Part shown: positions 9,060-16,589 of the stretch, piece by piece
How positions within the stretch are numbered: position 1 is the first letter of the stretch
How the letters are laid out: each line of letters starts with the position of its first letter
Assembly (NCBI GenBank): GCA_015680685.1
Contig: MNCI01026292.1
Coordinates: forward strand, 5,815 to 28,845
Length of the DNA stretch: 23,031 nt
From: Gnetum montanum
Taxonomy: Eukaryota; Streptophyta; Gnetopsida; Gnetales; Gnetaceae
Reading direction: 5' to 3'
Program-made: the position numbers and the translations under genes
Notes under the pieces: model-generated
What the model was told of the DNA's origin: nothing
Databases searched by the model: none
Seen by the model: the letters and a program-made list of their open reading frames with translations, nothing else

Positions 9060-11528
9060 GTTTTACCCCTCAGGTTCAATTCCCTTGCTATCATCTTCAA
9101 ATTTGATGATACATTCTTGTTCATCTTTGTAAGTTTCTACTCTCTTCTCTATTTTCATCATAGCATCAATACTTATGGAATCTATTTCATCACCTTCACT
9201 TTCATATATGCTTTCTAACTTCAGTTTAAAATTAGCATCATTCAAAGTAGCAGAGTTGAACAGATTTACATTACCAAGATCTGAAAAAGAATTTTTTAAT
9301 GGTTGAAAAACATACATGTCTGATCTGTTCTTCTGGGGTGTGTTCTGTAGGGATATCATCACATCTTCTTCACTGCCATTAGCCTCCATCTTTGCAACAT
9401 AATCCAAGTTCACTTCTAGCAGGAAAATTTCATCAAACAGAGAAGACGGCGACTGGCTTTGGCTCTGGATCTCAGCATCAACATCTGCCAAAGATGCAAA
9501 ACTACCATGATAACCACAATAGCTTTCAGTCTCATTATTTAGTTCCTGAAACTTAATTTCAGGTTCTTTGGCTAATGGATTATGTTCTTCTTCAAGAGTA
9601 GTCATTAAAGAAAGAGACTCATGCCCAAGTTGAGAATCTATGAATGAAGAAGAATCCTCCTCCTCATGATGATCATAATCATAATCATGTGCCTGTGGTT
9701 GCGGTGGTGTGTAGACTTGCATTTCTACTTTCTCTAGACTAGAAAATGAAGAGACTCCCATGTTTTACCCCTCAGGTTCAATTCCCTTGCTATCATCTTC
9801 AAATTTGATGATACATTCTTGTTCATCTTTGTAAGTTTCTACTCTCTTCCCTATTTTCATCATAGCATCAATACTTATGGAATCTATTTCATCACCTTCA
9901 CTTTCATATATGCTGTCTAAGTTTATCCCAAAGTTAGCATCATTCAAAGTACCAAGATCTGTGCAACAATTTTTCACTGGTTCAGAGCTGTTCTTCTGAG
10001 ATGGGTTCGTCACATCTTCTTTGCTGCCATTAGCCTCCATCTCTGCAACATATTCCAAGTTCTTTCTTGGCAGCAAAATTTCAGTAAACGTAAAAGGCTG
10101 GCTATGGTTCTGGTTCTGGCTCTGGCTCTCAGCATCATGTTCTTCTTCAACAGTGGTCATTGCAGACAGAGACCCATACCCAAGCTGAGAATCTATGAAT
10201 GAAGAAGAGTTCTCCTCCTCATGATGATGATCATAATCATACGCTTGTGCCTGTGGTGCTGGGTAGAGTTTCAAGTTGACTTCCATGAATGAAGAATGTT
10301 TGTTGCTGAGCTTCTTGGTGGTTTGGTTTCTTCTCCTCTGGCATTTGAGGATAATAGCAGTATCTCTAGCACCTGCAGCAGAAGGCTCACGACAGAAGAA
10401 CTCACCAAAGTTGAACAAGCAAGTAAATGATTTTGGAGAACTTTCCCCATTTTCCTCATTTACGAATTCTTCTTTGAACCCATTTGCTGCATACAGATTT
10501 TCTTCTTCCTCTGCAAGAGGCTTTCCTGTTTTTGAAGATTCCTTTTCCATTATTTCCTTTTCTTCTTTGAACTCTTTTGCTACATAAGGCTTTGCTGCTT
10601 CTGCTATTTCATTCTCCAATTCTTGTTCTGTAGCAGAACCAGATTGGCCATACTTCAATGTCTGACCCAACTCTTGAGCAACACATTGCTCTTTTAACCC
10701 TTCTTGCTCTGCATAATTTTCTGATACTTGTTTAAATTTACAAGGAGATTCTGAGTAAGAATTTTCCACTGGTTGAAGATTAATATACATACCTGAGTTT
10801 TTGTTGTTCTGGGATCGGTTCAGAAGGGATACGGCCTCATCTTCTTGCCTGCAGTTAGCCTTCGTTTCTGCAACATCATGCAAGTTCTCTTCTGGCAGCA
10901 AAATTTCAACAAACGTAGAAGACTGGCTCTGGCTCTGAATCTGAACATCTGCTAAAGATGCACCCGTACCATTACAGCCACAAGAATTCTGGTGATGATC
11001 AGTTTCATTCTTCAGCTCCAGAGACTTAATTTCAGATTCTTGAGCTAATGTATCAGGTTCTTCTTCATGAGTAGCCATCTGGTGATGATCAGTGTCATTC
11101 TCCAGCTCCGGAGACTTAATTTCAGATTCTTGGACCAGAGTATCAGGTTCTCCTTCATGAGTAGTCATCTGGTGATGATCAGTTTTATTCTTCAGCTCTG
11201 GAGACTTAATTTCAGATTCTTGGGCCAATATATCAGGTAATTCTTCATGAGTAGTCATAGCAGAAAGAGACTCGAACCCAAACTGGGAATCCGTCAAAGA
11301 AGAAGAGCTCTCCTCCTCGTCATCACCATGAGGATGAACATAATCATAATCATGTGCCTGCGGTTCTGGAGGTGGGAAGACTTGTAGCTCCGCTTCCATG
11401 GATGAAGAAGAATGCTTCCAGTTCAGCTTCTTGGTGCCTCTGGCTCGGTTTCTTCTCCTCTGCCAGGTGAGGAAAATGGCAGAAGCTCCAGCACATACAC
11501 CGACAATCGTGAGAATGCGCCGCAGCAT
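6903..11528 (-). CDS. Repeat-built acidic single-pass membrane protein locus (interrupted by two in-frame stops)
   Basis: This is one continuous minus-strand frame of 1542 codons, broken only by TAA at 9765-9767 and 9063-9065. The ATG at 11526-11528 (MLRRIL) is the first in-frame ATG; the frame extends upstream only to a GTG at 11703-11705, not a plausible plant start. The order is: TM anchor TIVGVCAGASAIFLTW, basic RRRNRARGTKK, acidic body, a first FNFG tail, a degenerate second anchor, one diverged and three close repeats, then a unique C-terminus with SFNFGG, GFHRIRVSVRKAYADANHG and LTDLFLTTLF. The basic stretch after the TM suggests the acidic part is cytosolic. The family is not recognised. 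It could be an expressed gene with unseen splicing or a recent pseudogene. Promoter, uORF and repeat leader lie directly to the right. Confidence 0.6.
7638..9761 (-). repeat. Three close tandem coding repeats R2-R4 (702, 714 and 708 bp)
   Basis: Copies start at 9761, 9059 and 8345 with MGVSSFSSLEKVEMQ. All periods are multiples of three, so the frame is kept. R2 and R3 are about 96% identical, R3 and R4 about 92% (protein, by eye). A more diverged copy R1 lies to the right (about 9765-10290). The R1 and R2 ends share GAGGGGTAAAACATGGGA, so R2 probably arose by unequal exchange using a stop-carrying junction. Confidence 0.9.
9037..9768 (-). other. Candidate 732-nt intron removing both stops
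   Basis: On the minus strand the R1-R2 junction reads GAGGG then GTAAAAC, a donor-like sequence with GT at 9768-9767. The start of R3 has TCTCTTCATTTTCTAG, a pyrimidine-rich acceptor-like sequence with AG at 9038-9037. Both cut codons in the same phase, and joining 9769 to 9036 gives GAG GGT CTA GAG with the frame intact. The excised 732 nt contain both TAA stops and all of R2. The same acceptor word is present in every copy, so other in-frame products are possible. This is a prediction from sequence words only. Confidence 0.35.
9063..9761 (-). CDS. Second ORF: repeat copy R2 (232 aa)
   Basis: This is a single complete repeat unit from MGVSSFSSLEKVEMQ to GIEPEG-stop, about 96% identical to copy R3 by eye. 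Its ATG lies 3 nt after the stop of the preceding ORF and has A at -3 and G at +4, a good plant start context. The unit contains YTPPQPQAHDYDYDHHEEE, a CGYHG motif, SQSQS runs, PLKNSFSDLGNVNLFNSATL and EGDEIDSISIDAMMKI, and is strongly acidic. No function is recognised. It may be read by reinitiation or readthrough, removed by splicing, or be a dead segment. Confidence 0.5.
   Translation of the reverse strand: MGVSSFSSLEKVEMQVYTPPQPQAHDYDYDHHEEEDSSSFIDSQLGHESLSLMTTLEEEHNPLAKEPEIKFQELNNETESYCGYHGSFASLADVDAEIQSQSQSPSSLFDEIFLLEVNLDYVAKMEANGSEEDVMISLQNTPQKNRSDMYVFQPLKNSFSDLGNVNLFNSATLNDANFKLKLESIYESEGDEIDSISIDAMMKIEKRVETYKDEQECIIKFEDDSKGIEPEG
9765..11528 (-). CDS. First ORF: N-terminal anchor, first gene unit and diverged repeat R1 (587 aa)
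   Basis: Residues 7-22 form a single TM segment followed by RRRNRARGTKK, typical of a type III or signal-anchor protein. An acidic Ser-rich region holds DYDY and EEESSSS, then three 30-residue repeats ending TDHHQ. A Glu/Lys-rich, helix-prone region leads to SFTCLFNFG at about 10400-10430. The frame then enters a second partial start unit (GARDTAIILKCQRRRNQTTKK) homologous to the first anchor but without a good TM. It continues as diverged repeat R1 and ends GIEPEG-stop. Unit A therefore looks like an almost complete gene fused head-to-tail to a second copy. If the stop is real, this is the whole protein; if it is spliced out, this is exon 1. Confidence 0.6.
   Translation of the reverse strand: MLRRILTIVGVCAGASAIFLTWQRRRNRARGTKKLNWKHSSSSMEAELQVFPPPEPQAHDYDYVHPHGDDEEESSSSLTDSQFGFESLSAMTTHEELPDILAQESEIKSPELKNKTDHHQMTTHEGEPDTLVQESEIKSPELENDTDHHQMATHEEEPDTLAQESEIKSLELKNETDHHQNSCGCNGTGASLADVQIQSQSQSSTFVEILLPEENLHDVAETKANCRQEDEAVSLLNRSQNNKNSGMYINLQPVENSYSESPCKFKQVSENYAEQEGLKEQCVAQELGQTLKYGQSGSATEQELENEIAEAAKPYVAKEFKEEKEIMEKESSKTGKPLAEEEENLYAANGFKEEFVNEENGESSPKSFTCLFNFGEFFCREPSAAGARDTAIILKCQRRRNQTTKKLSNKHSSFMEVNLKLYPAPQAQAYDYDHHHEEENSSSFIDSQLGYGSLSAMTTVEEEHDAESQSQNQNHSQPFTFTEILLPRKNLEYVAEMEANGSKEDVTNPSQKNSSEPVKNCCTDLGTLNDANFGINLDSIYESEGDEIDSISIDAMMKIGKRVETYKDEQECIIKFEDDSKGIEPEG
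10989..11258 (-). repeat. Three 90-bp in-frame coding repeats
   Basis: Units start at 11258, 11168 and 11078 with MTTHEE, MTTHEG and MATHEE. Each runs through QESEIKS to TDHHQ, exactly 30 codons. They lie in the acidic body of the first unit and are not found in R1-R4, so this expansion is independent of the 700-bp repeats. Confidence 0.9.
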
Positions 11529-11565
11529 TGTTGCCGAGTAGAATAGAAGGGTAGCGAAGCTCAAC

Positions 11566-11690
11566 ACCAAGAAGAAGAAAACACCGGATGTGATACAAAA
11601 CAGATGCACAGAATGCAAGACCAAGAACAAGAGCACCCGATGTGATATGACACAGATACAGAATTCACGGTCAAGAACAATAGCAGTGCT
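11566..11690 (-). repeat. 54-bp tandem repeat in the leader
   Basis: On the + strand, ACCAAGAAGAAG at 11566 and ACCAAGAACAAG at 11620 begin two copies of a 54-bp unit that includes GATGTGATA and a CAGA-rich part. A partial third copy starts near 11670. It lies between the predicted transcription start and the ATG at 11528, so it would be 5' UTR. Read in frame it gives a hydrophobic string (VLLFLVLHSVHLF), probably not translated. Confidence 0.7.
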
Positions 11691-11701
11691 TGCTTGATTT
11701 C

Positions 11702-11734
11702 TCACAATTCAGAAATTGGGATTGCGAATTGCAT
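11702..11734 (-). promoter_or_regulatory. 10-codon upstream ORF
   Basis: The only ATG I see between the predicted transcription start and the main start is at 11732-11734. It reads MQFAIPISEL and stops at TGA (11702-11704), about 170 nt before the main ATG. If the start site is near 11770 this uORF would lie in the transcript and could lower or condition translation. Confidence 0.45.
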
Positions 11735-11740
11735 AGATAC

Positions 11741-11828
11741 AGCGCGCGCTCAGACAATACAAATATGATATTCACTGAAATGAATTCTGTTCATCATTTA
11801 TAGACACGCCTCCTTTCAAGTCCAACGG
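11741..11828 (-). promoter_or_regulatory. Core promoter of the main gene
   Basis: The minus strand has TATAAAT (11796-11802) in the context TCTATAAATG, a good plant TATA box about 270 nt before the ATG, which places the transcription start near 11770. About 20 bp upstream is CCGTTGG (11822-11828), matching the MYB core CNGTTR. Downstream, AGCGCGCGCT (11741-11750) is a perfect palindrome containing CGCG boxes of the type bound by CAMTA factors. Motif matches only. Confidence 0.5.
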
Positions 11829-12136
11829 TATCCGTAGGGTCGGCTTGCATAATAAATTTGAAATTGAAATATTGTTTTACAAACGTATGATCAAGTTCAA
11901 GGTCTTGGTTGGAAATTGGAGGGTGCGGGTTTTGCTTATCCATGATTTCAATTTTTAAACTAAATATTACAAAAATTTTAAATTGTACATTACAAGTCAG
12001 GTTATTAAAGAGTACCTGTCCAGCTATTCAAGAGTACGGGAAAACCATAAATATAAATTTCAATGCCCAAGTATGGAATGAAAATACTTTAATCATAAAT
12101 TTGAATTACTTAATTATGTCATGGCTACCCAATCCT

Positions 12137-12204
12137 ACATTAATGTAAATAGTACACAACCCCATTACATTAATGTAAATAGGAGACAAACCCATTACAA
12201 TAAA
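12137..12204. repeat. 30-bp tandem repeat
   Basis: ACATTAATGTAAATAG recurs at 12137 and 12167, and the unit's start (ACAATAAA) again at 12197, a 30-bp period. Each full unit contains the palindrome ACATTAATGT. Confidence 0.7.
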
Positions 12205-12570
12205 ATGGAGTAGAGCCCAGTAGGGGCATTATACTAGGTAGACATGACTTTTTTCCTCAAGAAAATAAAAATAAAAATTAAAACTAAGTAATTTATTAAA
12301 GGAATTACATTAAGATTGATATTTGTGATGTTATAAGCTAATTACTTTGGTCAATAGGTTGCCCTTTTAAATCACACTTAAGGCATCATTAGATTTCTAC
12401 AAAAGTATCATGTTCACTATATGATTTTGAGTAGATTAAACTCCATGTATTCTCCTCTAGCATATCTTCCCATGCTAGGGCTACACAAAGTATTCTTTAA
12501 GCCATAACCTCCTATAATGAAACTTTGACAAGTACTCTAACTTGCACTAGAGATCATGCTAGAGCAACAT

Positions 12571-12591
12571 GAGAGATGAGAGATGAGAGAT
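12571..12591 (+). repeat. (GAGAGAT)3 microsatellite
   Basis: Three perfect copies of the 7-mer GAGAGAT followed by GAAAG. Confidence 0.85.
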
Positions 12592-12939
12592 GAAAGTTTT
12601 CATGTATCTTAAGGAATTCCCATGAAAATTATGATACTAAAACAAAATGGTCTTTTACATTAAATATTTTAAGATAAATTCAAATGGATTTTAGTTTAAT
12701 GTCTAGAATATGACAAAATTGAAAATGTCAAAAGGTTTCAGGTACACTATCTAACTCCCAACATTTATGCTTTTGATCTCAATACAAAGATCCTCTCATA
12801 AAACAATCATGAAAATTCATTCATGTGTCCCTAGCATCACTTTTTTAAATACTCCATCCACTACCTTGCAACATTGCCCAAGTGATGATAGGATCTATAA
12901 TATTATTTAAATATAATTTGAAAATGAAAAATGTTGTAA

Positions 12940-13010
12940 TACAATAAATGATTTAATGGTAAAATCTTTAAATTACAAAAGAAAGGTTGTGAATTCAAAA
13001 CTTATTATGA
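12940..13010 (+). mobile_element. Possible tRNA-derived SINE relic 1
   Basis: GATTTAATGGTAAAATC (12949-12965) resembles a worn pol III A box of the TGGTAAAGTC type. GGTTGTGAATTCAAAAC (12985-13001) resembles a worn B box (GGTTCGAATCC). The 36-bp spacing suits a tRNA-like promoter. Body, tail and target duplications are not recognisable, so this is a weak call. Confidence 0.3.
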
Positions 13011-14794
13011 TCTAAATTTTTCTATTATTTTTCTCCATTGTGAATTTTCATTGTATTTCTATGTTTTTCCACCTATGATGGTTTTTAGGTTTGACATTTA
13101 TTTTAGCTTCATTATTAATTGTGTACTATGCAAGGTTGGAATGGGATGATTATGCAAGGGGATTTCTTAGGTTGTCAAAATGATTGAGAACAAGGCAAGT
13201 GTTGGGACCAAACCATTTCTTATTCAATGATATTTATGGTGGTTAACTAGAAGGCAAAGACTATAGTTTTGCCAAATCTATTGTTATTGTTGAGGAGGAT
13301 ACCTACATTTACCATGGTATTTTTGGCCCTTGCATAGAGGGAATTATCTTTGTTATACCTTAACTTGCATTAATTGCATTGTGCTAGTACATGTGTTTGA
13401 TGACCATCATGATAATTGTCCTCATTCATGCTTATGTGTCCTTTGATTCCACCCCTACTTATTAATGGGCTCAGATCTCATGAAAAGTAGGGATAAAACC
13501 TAGGAACATATATTTAAATAAAATAAAAAACAATTTCAATCTTAATGAAATGGACATAATAGTTGTAGGCATCTACAACAATAAAAGAGAGGTTGAAGTT
13601 TTAAGTTTTATTATCTACAATTTTTAACTATTGTTATAAAAATATACTTAGAATTTTCTTACAAAGTTTGCATATCATGCATGGTCATTCCTACAATAAA
13701 TATGAGTTATAGTAGTAAGTACAATATTTTGATTATTTGTATATTCATAATCTTTAGTGATAATGGTTGTTGTATGTGAATTGAACCATGGTAGATCATT
13801 TGCTACTTAAATCTATAGCTTGGGGTGTCCTTATGGTTAACACAAGCTCCCTAAGTAAAAATCTCTAAAAGATTTTGGGATTAAGGGATAACTTAAAGTA
13901 ATATTAGTAAAAGAGGCTAAGCTAAAAGTAGACCAAACCAATAAGATTAATTGAAAAGAATGGGGGGTCTCATTAGATCACCTCTATGGGTAGAAGGGTT
14001 AGACTTGCTATCCTCAATAAGAAGAGATTTATCACTTTTGATGTGCCAACATAACACATAATAATTATATTTTCATTGATAATTATAATCAATATAAAAA
14101 AAAGAGGCTCTAAATGGCATGATGTAAATGCCTATGGGATTGAGCACTTCATGCAATAGTAACAAATATAGGATATGTAAAATCAAAAGATGTGAATTTA
14201 ATTGATTGAATTAAATGATAGGGATGTGATTAATTTAGAGTAGAATTGACTTTGTTTTGGTATTTGAGATCCTTTTGTAGGAAATAAAATGCACTCTAAT
14301 TGGATCAATACATATGATGTCTAATCATCATCCACTTATCTTGCAACTAAGTAGAAGAGAAATACTAAGAATTCAATTTGAATGATTATGAGTAAATAAT
14401 GAATCATTATAAAGACGGTGAAAGAAATTTGGAATTGATATTATGTATATTTTCATTCAAATTTCTTTTTAAAATATAAAATGAAGAAAGTTAAGTGATT
14501 TTCTAACATTCTAACTAACAACTAAGAAATATTGCTTCAAAGAATTTAAAATGAAGCTTAAATTGCATGTAAATAATAAAAAATATAGACATTAACCTAA
14601 ATTAGAAATAGATAATACAAAAATAGTATATGAGTTACATGAGGTTTATCTTGATGAGCAAATTTATTGGTGTCAAAGTTTAAGAATCATATGGTTATGT
14701 GAGAGCATACAAGAATCATCTTCAAGATGACTATTTAACATAAAGCACACAATCAAATTAACATGCATATATTCTTTGTTTTTAATTTACCTTG

Positions 14795-14885
14795 CTTGAT
14801 GAGTAGTGGTTGGGCCATCAACTCTAACTTTCCTTGTCTTGGAAAAAAGAAGCTCTAATATAAGGTCATGAGTTTAATCCTTAGT
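14795..14885 (+). mobile_element. Possible tRNA-derived SINE relic 2
   Basis: ATGAGTAGTGGTTGGGCC (14799 on) resembles a tRNA A-box region (CTCAGTGGTTAGAGC), and GGTCATGAGTTTAATCC (14864-14880) resembles a B box with CpG decay. The 65-bp separation is longer than in tRNA. No clear tail or duplications are seen. Confidence 0.3.
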
Positions 14886-15010
14886 TGTGCATACAACAAG
14901 AAATTCAACTAGTAAGCTCATTAAATCTTAAAATAAAATTAGAATGTATTAGAGGAACAAATAGGACAATTATTTGAAGTGATGGTGAGCGATGAACAGT
15001 TAATAAATCA

Positions 15011-15090
15011 ATTATGATATCACACCTACATTATTGTACTTATGATATTGTAGATGTAATATCATATGCTTTCATATGATATCATGTTAA
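15011..15090. repeat. GATATC palindrome cluster with hairpin
   Basis: GATATC occurs at 15016-15021 and 15078-15083, with near copies at 15044-15049 and 15058-15063. ATATCATATG (15059-15068) and its reverse complement (15073-15082) form a 10-bp stem with a 4-nt loop. Similar words cluster in the right-hand LTR. Confidence 0.6.
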
Positions 15091-15488
15091 AGATTGATGT
15101 GTTTTGGCAAGCTTAACATGTTAATTATGTTTATATTTGTAACATCGTGAAGGTTTATATACACTGTCATGGTGTATAATACTATCTATTGTGTTGGTGT
15201 ATTATACTACTTTGTTATGAATATTTCTATTTTTTGTTTTCTTTAATTAATGCTAGCTACTTCTTATATCTGTTTGTTCTATCGATATGACTATTTTCCT
15301 TAACCTATATATGTGTTGATTCAATTTTTTGTAGTGTGAAGTGTATACAATATATTAATAGAGATACATTTTTAAATATAATTCTTCTATATTTATTTTG
15401 TTTATAATTTAAGTATAATGTATATAAGTAACATTGTAAATATTATAATATTCATGATGTATCATAACTTCCATATTATAATAGTTAT

Positions 15489-16574
15489 TGATGAGCAACA
15501 AGTACCCCCTACACCCAACTATACAAATCACCAAGTGTTCACATGCAATCCAATCAAATTCCATGGACTTATAGCCTTCTAAGCACACAGGACTTTAGGA
15601 AGTGACACTAATCATTGGAATCATTGTCTTTCCAATTATACTTGTGAAATGCAAAGGTATGGTTAAGTGTAATTGAGGCATATCATTTTTATGTTTTATG
15701 TTTTAAGTTACCTAAGGATAAAGAATAATGAATTAAATAAGATAATTAAATTGCTAATTTAATCTAACTAGCTACACCTAACTAATCACAACATAAGCAT
15801 CCGTTTCCACTTGCTGTACACATCCTTAACACATTTAACACTACTGGGTTACCAAATGTTAAGTGTTACTGGGATTACCAAGTGCCAAGCATATGCTCGA
15901 AGTGGTTGTACTTTTGTGCTTAATTAATCACTATTTAATCTAGCTTAATTTAGCTTAATTACTTAAAACATTAAATGGAATTGCATAAAATATTAAATGT
16001 ATAAAATAAATAATTAATCTATTTCAGAGTGCTACAAGGTTTATCAAAAAGCACATTTTTATTGCTACACACTGCACTGTGCTCAGGTACAATAGTGCTC
16101 GAATAAAGTTCTATACACTCTTGACTCCTATCACGGGCACTTAAGAAAGTATTTTAACGTTCAAATGACAAAACTTCAAGAGCTTTGCTACAACTATGAC
16201 AATATATGCCATAAACACAATAGGTAAGCACATATTTATAGGCAAAAACAAACACTATGTCGATGGGCCCATGCCAATGCATCAAATCATGCATCAATGA
16301 GGCCTAGTCGATGCACCCAATTTATGATTCATCATACCCCCATGACTAAATGAAAACTCATCTTTGAGTTCTTTACAAATTTGGGAAGGTATGGAATTAT
16401 TAAATGATGATAGACATATGAAAAACACAGACAAACACTAAGTTCTCAAGTGTAGGGTTATACAATCATTACAAAAAATTTTAGTGTTCAAGATTACAAA
16501 ATTGAACACCAAGAAAAAATTAACAAACAAAACCCCTTTGATGGCACAAAGACAATGAAGAAGATTAATGGTCC
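15489..16574 (-). mobile_element. Left LTR (LTR1)
   Basis: It aligns over its whole length with 18737-19898: both start on + with TGATGA followed by GTACCCC and CCCAACTAT, share GCACTT, AATGAAAACTCATC and AAGTTCTC words, and end at AATGGTC. Identity is perhaps 70% by eye, so the pair is old. A minus-strand TATAAATA (16233-16240) lies at the same relative position as in the other copy, which sets the orientation to minus. The U3 end carries GG where TG is expected. The flanking 5 bp (GTTAT) are not repeated on the right of LTR2. Confidence 0.7.
16233..16240 (-). promoter_or_regulatory. LTR1 TATA box
   Basis: TATAAATA on the minus strand, 744 bp from the LTR's left end, matching the 748 bp of LTR2. 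U3 lies at higher coordinates, R-U5 at lower ones. Confidence 0.6.
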
Positions 16575-16589
16575 TAGGTGATGGAGGCT

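Larger units (their letters stand above)
12205..15010. other. AT-rich spacer with small repeats only
   Basis: About 2.8 kb with no supportable gene. Apart from (GAGAGAT)3 at 12571-12591 and the two weak SINE-like relics listed separately, I see no coding region or terminal repeats. Confidence 0.5.

Noticed and set aside
9738-9768. A 30-nt intron at the R1-R2 junction
   Set aside because: Donor and acceptor words are present and in frame, but 30 nt is far below the size plant introns need. The 732-nt version using the R3 acceptor is more plausible.
11529-11705. A 59-residue hydrophobic N-terminal extension of the main protein
   Set aside because: Its first codon is GTG, not ATG. It overlaps the 54-bp leader repeats and lies in the predicted 5' UTR, so I start the protein at 11528.
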